From Candidatus Avimonoglobus intestinipullorum (GTDB taxonomy: Bacteria; Bacillota; Clostridia; UBA1381): a stretch of DNA of 6,126 nt. Both the position numbers and the translations under genes were made by a program. Below are positions 1 through 6,118 of the stretch, piece after piece (the first letter of the stretch is position 1; every line of letters starts with the position of its first letter). Location: contig DVND01000096.1 in the NCBI GenBank assembly GCA_018714645.1, forward strand, positions 1-6,126, given 5' to 3'. The notes beneath the pieces are model-generated. The model saw only the letters and a list, made by a program, of their open reading frames with translations, did not search any database and was not told where the DNA came from.

Positions 1-633
1 ATATTTGACAATTTTTAAAAGGCTCGCCCCGACCATCATGGGCACCGCCAGGAAGAACGAAAATTCCGCCGCCACAACCCGCGAGGTCCCGAGGATCACC
101 GCGCCGAGGATGGTCGACCCGGAACGGGACGTCCCCGGCACCAGCGCCAAAATCTGAAAAACCCCAATCAAAAACGCCGTCTTGTAGGAGAGCTGCGAGA
201 TGCTGTTCACCGCCGGCTGTTTTTTTCGGTTTTCGATGACGATGAACAAAATCCCATACACAATCAGCGCCGCCGCCACCACATACGGGCCGTACAAATA
301 TGTATCGATCTGCTCTTCAAACAAAATACCGATAACTCCTGCCGGGATCACCGCCACCAGCACCTTGAACCACATGGTCCAGGTGTCCTTTTTCTCAACG
401 GCACTCTTTTTGGGCGAGAACGGGTTGAGCTTATGAAAATACAGCGTCACCACCGCCAAAATCGACCCGAACTGGATGACCACCAAAAACAGGTTGATGA
501 AATCCGTGCTCTGGTTCAGCTGCAAAAATTCATTGACGAGGATCATATGCCCCGTGCTGGAAATGGGGAGCCATTCCGTAATCCCCTGTACAATGCCTAA
601 AATGACCGCTTTGATGAGTTCCAAAAAATACAT
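1..633 (-). CDS. uppP: Undecaprenyl-diphosphatase UppP (BacA family), C-terminus outside window
   Basis: Integral membrane enzyme that dephosphorylates undecaprenyl diphosphate to undecaprenyl phosphate, recycling the lipid carrier for peptidoglycan and other wall polymers; loss or gain of this activity affects bacitracin sensitivity in known members. The visible 211 residues begin MYFLELIKAVILGIVQGITE. The family's first signature is present as QGITEWLPISSTGH, with Q16 and E20 forming the (E/Q)xxxE motif and S26 and H29 following. The second signature, PGTSRSG, is at residues 166-172 with the conserved Arg at 170. Several long hydrophobic stretches fit the polytopic fold. Family members are usually about 260-285 residues, so some 50-75 residues lie beyond the left edge. 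The ATG at 633 is preceded by GGGAAG with a 6-nt spacer. The gene follows the kinase-like gene by 14 nt, so the two are probably cotranscribed. Identification is firm; only completeness is unknown. Confidence 0.95.
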   Translation of the reverse strand, partial: MYFLELIKAVILGIVQGITEWLPISSTGHMILVNEFLQLNQSTDFINLFLVVIQFGSILAVVTLYFHKLNPFSPKKSAVEKKDTWTMWFKVLVAVIPAGVIGILFEEQIDTYLYGPYVVAAALIVYGILFIVIENRKKQPAVNSISQLSYKTAFLIGVFQILALVPGTSRSGSTILGAVILGTSRVVAAEFSFFLAVPMMVGASLLKIVKY

Positions 634-647
634 GCTGCACTTCCCGT

Positions 648-1262
648 TTATTTATTTTTTTTCAATACATAATCCCGCACAAGCTCCACCGCGTTGTCAA
701 TGCCTACTTCCCCTGCATCGATACACAGGTGGTAGTTCTCCATACGGCCCCAATCGCGGTTGGAGTAATAGTTATAATACGCCTTGCGCCGCTTTTCCGT
801 TTTGACAATCTGTTCCTTTGCCTTATCCCGCGCCAGGCCGTAAAGCCGCATAATACGCGCGATCCGCTTTTCCATGTCCGCATAAATAAATAAGTTTACG
901 CAGTCCACATCCGTATCGCGCAGGATATAATCGGCGCACCGCCCGACAATGACACAATTGCTCTTTTGCGCCAGTTCCTTGATGATCTCCGCCTGGGCGA
1001 TAAACAGCTTGTCGTTAATCGGCATTTCATAGTAAATGGGGGAATTCAGTCCGCGGATATCCGTACCTGTCACCAGGGAATACAAAAAGCTGCGCGTGGC
1101 TTTTTCATCCACCTGTTTTAAGACTTCCTCATTCATATTGCTCTTTTTTGCCGCCAGGTTGACAAGCTCCTCATCATAAAAGTCAAAGCCCAGCTGGTCG
1201 GCAAGCTTTTTCCCCAGCTCCCGGCCGCCGCTCCCGTATTGCCGTCCGATTGTGATTACCAT
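648..1262 (-). CDS. Cytidylate kinase-like family P-loop protein
   Basis: A 204-residue P-loop protein of the cytidylate-kinase-like family (Pfam Cytidylate_kin2 type). Members are presumed to be nucleoside-monophosphate kinases, but the true substrate of these stand-alone proteins is generally not established, so no gene symbol is given. The N-terminus MVITIGRQYGSGGRELGKKL carries the glycine-rich phosphate loop (about residues 6-17). Further family-like segments are the CVIVGRCADYIL strand region, an arginine-rich lid-like stretch (KRIARIMRLYGLARDKAKEQ) and the C-terminal NRDWGRMENYHLCIDAGEVG block. The frame stays open upstream to a TTG at 1319, but the ATG at 1262 is preferred: AGAAGG lies 7 nt before it, the P-loop begins straight after it as in the family, and the longer version would start upstream of the predicted transcription start. 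No signal peptide is seen, so it is probably cytoplasmic. uppP follows 14 nt downstream. Confidence 0.88.
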   Translation of the reverse strand: MVITIGRQYGSGGRELGKKLADQLGFDFYDEELVNLAAKKSNMNEEVLKQVDEKATRSFLYSLVTGTDIRGLNSPIYYEMPINDKLFIAQAEIIKELAQKSNCVIVGRCADYILRDTDVDCVNLFIYADMEKRIARIMRLYGLARDKAKEQIVKTEKRRKAYYNYYSNRDWGRMENYHLCIDAGEVGIDNAVELVRDYVLKKNK

Positions 1263-1269
1263 AAAAACA

Positions 1270-1275
1270 CCTTCT
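1270..1275 (-). promoter_or_regulatory. Shine-Dalgarno site fixing the start of the kinase-like gene
   Basis: AGAAGG on the minus strand, 7 nt before the ATG at 1262. It decides between this start and the TTG at 1319, which lies inside the promoter region. Confidence 0.8.
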
Positions 1276-1299
1276 TTTATATATATTTTTCTAACATCC

Positions 1300-1328
1300 A
1301 TTATATACAATTTTTTCAATTTTTACAA
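1300..1328 (-). promoter_or_regulatory. Sigma-A-type promoter for the kinase-like gene and uppP
   Basis: Read on the minus strand, TTGTAA (1323-1328) is separated by exactly 17 nt from a perfect TATAAT (1300-1305). The predicted transcript starts near 1293, giving a leader of about 30 nt before the ATG at 1262. The promoter sits in the 70-nt gap after the transglycosylase stop codon, and the gap is very A+T-rich. No intrinsic terminator hairpin is visible ahead of it, so readthrough from the upstream genes probably adds to this promoter. Confidence 0.75.
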
Positions 1329-1332
1329 GTGT

Positions 1333-1881
1333 TTAGTGCCGCTCCCGGTAAATTTCCGCGTACTTTTTCACCCGCTCCACGTATTCCCGCGTCTCCTTGA
1401 AGGGGATGTTGTGCAGCGTTTTGCCGTCCTTGCTGTGGTCGCTGTCCTCCAGCCAGTTGTTCACATTCCCCATACCCGCGTTATAAGCCGCCAGCGCCAA
1501 ATCCAAATCGCCGTAATAGTCCAGGAGGTATTTTAAATAAAAACACCCCATTTTGATATTTGTTTCCGGGTCCGTCAAATCCTCCGGCCGGTAACGGTCC
1601 AGCTGCATCTTATTGGCAATCCACGCCCCCGTGTCCTCCGTAATCTGCATCAGGCCCACGGCCACGCCGGAATGGGCGTCATAAATAAAATTGCTCTCCG
1701 CTTTGATCACACCGTACACCAGATATTTGTCCAGCCCGTTTTCCGCCGCATACTGCTCCACTTCGCCCGTATACCGTATGGGATAGAGCATATTATATGT
1801 CCCGCTGCGGCCCAAATGATACAAGCCGGCCACAATGCCCGCCACCGCCAGCAGCAAAATCAACCTAAAAATCCGTCTCAA
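1333..1881 (-). CDS. Membrane-anchored lytic transglycosylase, SLT domain (GH23)
   Basis: Predicted to cleave the MurNAc-GlcNAc bond of peptidoglycan non-hydrolytically, giving 1,6-anhydro-MurNAc ends, on the outer face of the membrane. The 182-residue product has a basic start (MRRIFR) and a hydrophobic segment at about residues 7-20. No lipobox cysteine follows, so a signal anchor or uncleaved signal is likely. The SLT domain covers about residues 38-180: the catalytic Glu is E62 in KAESNF, followed by GLMQIT (76-81) and AYNAGMGNV (132-140). It is essentially one catalytic domain with a short stalk. The start is TTG at 1881: an in-frame TGA lies just upstream, and GGTGA precedes the TTG by 6 nt. 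The gene overlaps the end of coaE by 17 nt, suggesting translational coupling. Function is well supported; the subfamily name is not certain. Confidence 0.92.
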   Translation of the reverse strand: MRRIFRLILLLAVAGIVAGLYHLGRSGTYNMLYPIRYTGEVEQYAAENGLDKYLVYGVIKAESNFIYDAHSGVAVGLMQITEDTGAWIANKMQLDRYRPEDLTDPETNIKMGCFYLKYLLDYYGDLDLALAAYNAGMGNVNNWLEDSDHSKDGKTLHNIPFKETREYVERVKKYAEIYRERH

Positions 1882-2467
1882 ATTTTTTCACCATTTTTCC
1901 TATAATTGCGCACACTTCCCGTTCCAATACCGTCCTGTCCCCATTGTTATAAATCACAAAATCCGCATGCTCCAGATAAAACGCATCCGGCTTCTGGGCG
2001 CAGATGCGCTGCAGCGCCTCTTCCTCTGCCAGCCCATCCCGCGCACAGATACGGGCGGCGCGCACCGCCTCCTCCGCCAGCACCGCCAGCACATAATCAC
2101 ACGCCGCGGCCGTACCGCTCTCGATGATGGCCGCGCCGTCTATCCCTATTATATTGCCGCTATACCCTTGAATATGCCGCTCCAGCTCCGCAGTGATATA
2201 GCGGTGCGTGATGCTGTTTAAATCCAACAGGGCGGCAGGGTCCGAAAACACCAGCCCCCCCAGCTTTTTCCTGTCCAGCGTCCCGTCCGGCCTGATATAC
2301 GCCTCGCCAAACCGCGCCGCAATTTCCGCAAGGGCGGGCTTCCCCGCCCGTACAACCTCCCGCGCCAGCACGTCGCAGTCCACCACATCGATCCCGCGGC
2401 TTCGGAGGATGTCGGAAACCGTGGTTTTCCCGCAGCCGCTGCCGCCTGTGATACCCAATTTTATCAT
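1865..2467 (-). CDS. coaE: Dephospho-CoA kinase
   Basis: Catalyses the last step of coenzyme A synthesis: ATP-dependent phosphorylation of the ribose 3'-hydroxyl of dephospho-CoA, in the cytoplasm. The 200-residue product has the usual family length. The P-loop GGSGCGKTT is at residues 8-16, with Lys14 and Thr15 as nucleotide-binding residues. Next come VVDCDVLAREVV (the family DxD-type motif), LDRKKLGGLVFSDP, the LNSITHRYI segment and the lid-like RDGLAEEEALQRICAQ. The frame also allows a TTG start at 2476, three codons earlier. The ATG at 2467 is preferred because family members begin directly with the strand before the P-loop and because TGGA lies 9 nt upstream. It starts 15 nt after the polA stop codon and its 3' end overlaps the transglycosylase gene, so it is an internal member of the ung-led operon. 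Confidence 0.95.
   Translation of the reverse strand: MIKLGITGGSGCGKTTVSDILRSRGIDVVDCDVLAREVVRAGKPALAEIAARFGEAYIRPDGTLDRKKLGGLVFSDPAALLDLNSITHRYITAELERHIQGYSGNIIGIDGAAIIESGTAAACDYVLAVLAEEAVRAARICARDGLAEEEALQRICAQKPDAFYLEHADFVIYNNGDRTVLEREVCAIIGKMVKKFETDF
1888..1892 (-). promoter_or_regulatory. Ribosome binding site for the TTG start of the transglycosylase
   Basis: GGTGA on the minus strand, inside the last codons of coaE, 6 nt before the TTG at 1881. An in-frame TGA overlaps this site, which rules out any start farther upstream. Confidence 0.6.
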
Positions 2468-2482
2468 CGTGATCAATCCAAT

Positions 2483-5143
2483 CTATTTCGCGTCATACCA
2501 GCTGTGCCCGTAAGCGGTGTCCGCCACCAGCGGCACCCGCATGGACACGGCATGCTCCATCTCTTCCTTCAGGATTTTGGAAGCCGCTTCAATTTCTGTT
2601 TTCGGCGCTTCGAGGATCAGCTCGTCGTGCACCTGCAAAATCAGCCGGGCCTCCAGCCCCTCCTCCGCCAGCCGCCGGTGCACCCGCACCATGGCCAGCT
2701 TGATAATATCCGCCGCGCTCCCCTGGATGGGCGTGTTCAGCGCCACCCGTTCCCCGAACGCATGCACATTATGGTTCGTGGATTTCAGCTCATGGATATA
2801 GCGGATGCGGTTCATCATGGTTTTGACATAACCATCCCGCTCCGCCTGGGCTTTGATATTCTGCATATATTCCCGCACGCCGTGGTACTTTTCCAAATAC
2901 CCTTCCATGTACCGCCGCGCTTCTTTAACGGGGATGTGCAAATCCTTTGCCAGGCTGAACTCGCCGATGCCATAGACAATCCCGAAATTGACCGCCTTGG
3001 CGCTGCTCCGCTGGGACGGCGTCACCTCCTCCAGCGGGATCCCCAAAACCTGGGACGCCGTCACAGCATGGATGTCCTCCCCTGCTTCAAACGCCCGGAT
3101 CATCGTCTCATCCCCCGCGATGCTGGCCAGCACGCGCAGCTCGATCTGGGAATAGTCCGCGTCAATCAGCACATGATCGTCATCCTCCGCCACAAACATC
3201 TTCCGCAGTTCCCGCCCCAGCTCCGTCCGCACCGGGATATTCTGCATATTCGGCTCCGTGGAGCTGATGCGCCCCGTCACCGTCACCGTCTGGTTGAACA
3301 CGGAGTGGATGCGCCCGGTATCGGGGTTGATCACCGCCGCCAGGCCGTCGCAATAGGTGCTTTTCAGCTTTGTCAGCTGGCGGTATTCGATGATCCGCTC
3401 AATAATCGGATGCTCGTCCCGCAGCTTTTCCAGCACCTCAATGTTGGTGGAATAGCCTGTTTTCGTCTTTTTGCCGCTTTTTAAGCCCAACTTCTCAAAT
3501 AAAATTGCGCCCAGCTGCTTTGTGGAATTGATATTAAATTCCTCGCCCGCGTATTGATAAATCTGCGCCGTAAGCGTTTCAATCTGCCCCGCCAGCATTT
3601 TTGAAAAATCCTCCAGGCTGTCCCGGTCGATGCGGATACCGTATATCTGCATGTCCGCCAAAACGCGCACCAGCGGCAGCTCCACATCATAATACAACGC
3701 CTCCTGCCCCAGCTCCGCGATCTTCCGCCTCGTCAGCTCATACAGCTTCTGCACCGCTACCGCCTGCTTTGCGGCATAATCAGACGCAGCCTCCGTGTCA
3801 AACATGGACATCTGCCGCCGCTCCGGCTCCTCGCACAAATCCGCGCCCAGATAATCCGCCGCCAGGCCGTCGATGGTGTACGCCTGCCGCGCGGGATCGA
3901 TGAGATATGCCGCAATTGCCGCGTCATAGGCAATGTTGTTGACGGCGCACCGGCCCGAAAAATTTACCAGCGCTTCCTTGATATCAAATGTGATTTTCGC
4001 AATATCCGCGCTCTCCAGAACCGGCGCCAACTGTTCCAGCACCGCGTCCTGCCCAAGCTCGGCCACCGCCACCGCAGCCGCCGTATTCCCGCACAGCAGC
4101 CCGCATTGGGACAGCGCCCCGTTTTCAAACCCAAATACACAAACGCATGTCCCGTTTTTTTGGATTTGCTCCACAAACGCAGCCAGCTGCTGCCGGTCCG
4201 CCACAACCTCCATCCGGATCCCGTCAAACAGGTCGGTTTTTTCGGGCTGGACTGCTTTTTGCGAAAAATCCAAGCGCTTCATAATGCTGTTCAAGCTGTA
4301 TTTTTTCAGCAGCCCATGGGCCTCCTCCGTGGCGCAATGAGACAAGCCGCCCGTAAACGGGCAATCGTCCGGCCGGAATTCCAGCGGTACATTGCGGTCG
4401 ATGGTCGCAAGCTCTTTGCTCAAAAACGCCATCTCTTTCCCCTTTTTCAGCTTTTCCAGCATCGCGCCCTTCAGGCCGATATCGTCGATATGTCCATAGA
4501 TATACTCGATGCTCTTATGCTTCCCTATCAGCGACAGGGCCGTTTTCTCGCCCACGCCCGCCACGCCCGGGATATTGTCCGACGCATCGCCCATCAGCGC
4601 CTTCACATCGATAAATTCCGCCGGCGTCACATGATACTTCTCCATAACGGCCTTCTCATCATAGTACACCGTTTCATTGACGCCGCTGCGGGTCACTGTC
4701 AGGATCACCTGGGTCTTGTCAGAGGCCAGCTGCAAATCGTCTTTGTCCCCCGTGGCGATATAACAGGCAATATCCTGCTCCTCACACCGCCGGGACACCG
4801 TCCCGATAATGTCATCCGCCTCAAAGCCTTCCTTTTCAATCACGGGGATCTGCATCGCCCGCAGCAATTCCTTCGCAATGGGCATCTGCTTTTTCAAATC
4901 CTCCGGCATGGGCTTGCGCTGCGCCTTGTACTGGGCATACTGCAAATGGCGGAACGTGGGCGCGTGGACGTCAAACGCCGCGCACACGTAGTCCGGCCCC
5001 ACCTCCTCTATCAGCTTGAACAGGATGTTCAAAAACCCATAGACGGCGTTCGTGGGCGTACCATCCTTTGCAGTGAGCATACGGATGCCGTAAAAAGCCC
5101 GGTTGATGATACTGTTCGAATCGAGAATCAGCAATTTTTTCAT
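2483..5143 (-). CDS. polA: DNA polymerase I (5' nuclease active, proofreading site degenerate)
   Basis: Fills gaps and removes RNA primers or displaced flaps in repair and lagging-strand maturation. The 886-residue protein has three parts. The 5' nuclease (about 1-290) keeps Asp8, EADD (108-111), GDKDDLQL (132-139) and the GDASDNIPGVAGVGEKT helix-hairpin-helix region (185-201). The 3'-5' exonuclease fold (about 305-475) has lost metal-binding acids: Exo I reads VFGFE (336-340) instead of a DxE motif, the Exo II Asp is Ala391, and the Exo III Asp is Gln460 although Tyr456 remains. The polymerase (about 480-886) is intact: motif A DADYSQIEL with catalytic Asp663; Arg712, Lys716, Phe720 and Tyr724 of the O helix; motif C HDE with Asp840. 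Phe720 predicts ordinary discrimination against dideoxynucleotides. ATG at 5143 has AGGAG 6 nt upstream, within the last codons of ung. Confidence 0.98.
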   Translation of the reverse strand: MKKLLILDSNSIINRAFYGIRMLTAKDGTPTNAVYGFLNILFKLIEEVGPDYVCAAFDVHAPTFRHLQYAQYKAQRKPMPEDLKKQMPIAKELLRAMQIPVIEKEGFEADDIIGTVSRRCEEQDIACYIATGDKDDLQLASDKTQVILTVTRSGVNETVYYDEKAVMEKYHVTPAEFIDVKALMGDASDNIPGVAGVGEKTALSLIGKHKSIEYIYGHIDDIGLKGAMLEKLKKGKEMAFLSKELATIDRNVPLEFRPDDCPFTGGLSHCATEEAHGLLKKYSLNSIMKRLDFSQKAVQPEKTDLFDGIRMEVVADRQQLAAFVEQIQKNGTCVCVFGFENGALSQCGLLCGNTAAAVAVAELGQDAVLEQLAPVLESADIAKITFDIKEALVNFSGRCAVNNIAYDAAIAAYLIDPARQAYTIDGLAADYLGADLCEEPERRQMSMFDTEAASDYAAKQAVAVQKLYELTRRKIAELGQEALYYDVELPLVRVLADMQIYGIRIDRDSLEDFSKMLAGQIETLTAQIYQYAGEEFNINSTKQLGAILFEKLGLKSGKKTKTGYSTNIEVLEKLRDEHPIIERIIEYRQLTKLKSTYCDGLAAVINPDTGRIHSVFNQTVTVTGRISSTEPNMQNIPVRTELGRELRKMFVAEDDDHVLIDADYSQIELRVLASIAGDETMIRAFEAGEDIHAVTASQVLGIPLEEVTPSQRSSAKAVNFGIVYGIGEFSLAKDLHIPVKEARRYMEGYLEKYHGVREYMQNIKAQAERDGYVKTMMNRIRYIHELKSTNHNVHAFGERVALNTPIQGSAADIIKLAMVRVHRRLAEEGLEARLILQVHDELILEAPKTEIEAASKILKEEMEHAVSMRVPLVADTAYGHSWYDAK

Positions 5144-5146
5144 AGT

Positions 5147-5833
5147 TTACTCCTGTGCGTTTAAATTTGGAATCTGCCAGTCAATGGGCTCCTTGCCCAT
5201 CTCCTCCAGCAGCGCATTGGCGCGCTTGAAATGGCCGCAGCCGAAAAACCCGCGGCTGGCGGAAAGGGGGCTGGGATGGGCGGCGGACAGGATCGTGTGC
5301 TGGGGATTGGTGATCAGCGCCGATTTTTCTTTCGCATTGTTCCCCCACAGCAGGAAAATCACCGGGTCCTCCCGCCGGTTCAGCAGCCAGACGATATGGT
5401 TCGTGAATAACTCCCAGCCCTTGTTCCTATGGGAATTGGCCTGCCCGTCCCGCACGGTCAGGGAGGCGTTTAACAGCAGCACCCCCTGCCGCGCCCATTT
5501 TTCCAGATAACCGTTATTGGGGATATACGTCCCCAGTTCATCGTGCAGTTCCTTGTAGATATTCAAAAGCGACGGCGGGATTTCCACGCCCTTCTGCACG
5601 GAAAACGCCAGCCCATGCGCCTGGTTCTCCCCGTGATACGGATCCTGCCCGAAAATCACAATTTTCGTATCCGCATAGGAAGTCCATTTTAAGGCGTTAA
5701 AAATATCATACATCCCCGGATGGATGTTGTAATGCTGGTATTCATATTTTAAGAATTCCCGCAATTTCAGGTAGTATTCCTTACGGAATTCATCTTTTAA
5801 AATCTCGTCCCAATCGTTTCCAAGCTGTACCAT
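5147..5833 (-). CDS. ung: Uracil-DNA glycosylase, family 1
   Basis: Removes uracil from DNA by cleaving the N-glycosidic bond, starting base excision repair in the cytoplasm. The 228-residue product has normal family length. The water-activating motif GQDPYHG is at residues 62-68 with catalytic Asp64. Phe77 is in the uracil-stacking position, LLLNASLTV carries the uracil-specific Asn122, and the DNA-intercalation loop HPSPLSASRGFFGCGHF begins at His186. Many relatives have His where SASRG has Ser here, a mild variation. The frame is open to 5872, but the ATG at 5833 is chosen: AAGGGGG lies 7 nt upstream, the family length fits, and the predicted transcript starts near 5854, downstream of the longer candidate. 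It is the first gene of the run, and its stop codon is only 3 nt before polA, whose product fills the repair gap. Confidence 0.97.
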   Translation of the reverse strand: MVQLGNDWDEILKDEFRKEYYLKLREFLKYEYQHYNIHPGMYDIFNALKWTSYADTKIVIFGQDPYHGENQAHGLAFSVQKGVEIPPSLLNIYKELHDELGTYIPNNGYLEKWARQGVLLLNASLTVRDGQANSHRNKGWELFTNHIVWLLNRREDPVIFLLWGNNAKEKSALITNPQHTILSAAHPSPLSASRGFFGCGHFKRANALLEEMGKEPIDWQIPNLNAQE

Positions 5834-5840
5834 CCTGCAA

Positions 5841-5847
5841 CCCCCTT
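5841..5847 (-). promoter_or_regulatory. Shine-Dalgarno site fixing the ung start
   Basis: AAGGGGG on the minus strand, 7 nt before the ATG at 5833. It favours this start over the upstream in-frame codon at 5872, which would precede the predicted transcription start. Confidence 0.8.
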
Positions 5848-5860
5848 GTTTTTTATGTAT

Positions 5861-5889
5861 AGTATATCCCATACAGGGAAATTTTGCAA
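5861..5889 (-). promoter_or_regulatory. Sigma-A-type promoter of the ung-polA-coaE operon
   Basis: On the minus strand, TTGCAA (5884-5889), a 17-nt spacer and TATACT (5861-5866). The predicted start is near 5854, giving a leader of about 20 nt that contains the strong ung ribosome binding site. No operator is recognised; a LexA-type box was not seen by eye. Confidence 0.7.
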
Positions 5890-5923
5890 CAGTTCCGTAA
5901 AATCAATCCATTGGCTTTCCCCT

Positions 5924-5961
5924 AAAAAAAGATAGACAACCGCATCATTTTATGCTATACT
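5924..5961 (+). promoter_or_regulatory. Strong plus-strand promoter with A-tract and extended -10
   Basis: TAGACA (5933-5938), a 17-nt spacer and TATACT (5956-5961), with TGC directly before the -10 making an extended -10 element. A run of seven A residues (5924-5930) lies immediately upstream of the -35, where an UP element would act. The predicted +1 is G5968. The promoter diverges from the ung promoter, with about 43 bp between the two -35 boxes. The combination resembles promoters of abundantly transcribed stable RNAs. Confidence 0.75.
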
Positions 5962-5967
5962 GGTCTT

Positions 5968-6096
5968 GCGACATAAATTCCATAATTGGCTTTGCAGTTT
6001 TATGTAAAGTATGCATTTTTTGTTTTGGTAAAAATGCATGCTCTATTTTCGCATACTTTCATACACACTGTAAAGTATTGGGGAATTTGTGTCGCA
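5968..6096 (+). ncRNA. Candidate structured RNA (6S-like topology or regulatory leader)
   Basis: Starting at the predicted +1 of the plus-strand promoter, GCGACATAAATTCC pairs with GGAATTTGTGTCGC (6082-6095), one pair being G.U, to close about 100 nt. Inside, 5990-5998 pairs with 6067-6075 (9 bp, one G.U), and 6002-6014 pairs with 6051-6062 (12 bp with one bulged U at 6005), giving a rod with small internal loops. The apex (6015-6050) holds a further ATTTTT/AAAAAT helix. A closing stem, an interrupted middle and a long apical hairpin recall 6S RNA, which mimics an open promoter, but no 6S-specific sequence could be confirmed by eye and 130 nt is short for that family. The other reading is a 5' leader controlling a plus-strand gene beyond 6126. 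No intrinsic terminator is visible before the window ends, so the 3' end is unknown. No protein ORF is apparent. Confidence 0.5.
6008..6042 (+). other. Long A/T-rich hairpin inside the candidate RNA
   Basis: AGTATGCATTTTT (6008-6020) pairs with AAAAATGCATGCT (6030-6042): 13 bp with one U.G, around a 9-nt loop. It competes with the rod helix that uses 6006-6014, so the two cannot form fully together. It lacks a GC-rich stem and a downstream U-run, so it is not a typical terminator. Confidence 0.7.
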
Positions 6097-6118
6097 GCAA
6101 TCGGGGCTATGCATTTTT
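6010..6118 (+). repeat. Direct repeat TATGCATTTTT, two copies 98 nt apart
   Basis: Copies lie at 6010-6020, inside the candidate RNA, and at 6108-6118, just after its closing stem. The complementary AAAAATGCAT at 6030-6039 can pair with either copy, so the second copy could compete with the first. Confidence 0.8.

Larger units (their letters stand above)
5967..6096. repeat. Inverted repeat with 15-bp arms
   Basis: TGCGACATAAATTCC at 5967-5981 and GGAATTTGTGTCGCA at 6082-6096 are inverted copies differing at one position, and that difference gives a G.U pair in plus-strand RNA. The arms are 100 nt apart. No flanking target-site duplication is visible, which argues against a small transposable element. 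Confidence 0.9.

Noticed and set aside
1263..1319. Longer N-terminus of the kinase-like protein starting at TTG 1319
   Set aside because: It would begin upstream of the predicted transcription start, its codons overlap the -10 region, and the family begins at the P-loop strand.
2468..2476. TTG start for coaE at 2476
   Set aside because: Possible, but the ATG three codons later matches the family N-terminus and sits at a better distance from TGGA.
2504..3484. Second long plus-strand open frame opposite the polymerase domain
   Set aside because: Same reason: it is the mirror of the conserved polymerase motifs, with no ribosome site or promoter of its own seen.
4106..5164. Long plus-strand open frame opposite polA
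   Set aside because: It lies antisense to a complete polA with all motifs. Its His/Arg/Gln-rich translation matches no family and reflects the codon bias of the real gene.
5834..5872. Longer N-terminus of Ung starting at 5872
   Set aside because: It overlaps the ung promoter -10, and the ATG at 5833 has an excellent ribosome site and the normal family length.
6008..6048. Intrinsic terminator
   Set aside because: The stem is A/T-rich and the following TCTATTTTC is not a clean U-run, so it is unlikely to terminate on either strand.
5967..6096. Miniature inverted-repeat transposable element
   Set aside because: The arms could be terminal repeats, but no target-site duplication flanks them, there is no second copy in the window, and the promoter +1 falls on the arm boundary, which fits an RNA gene better.
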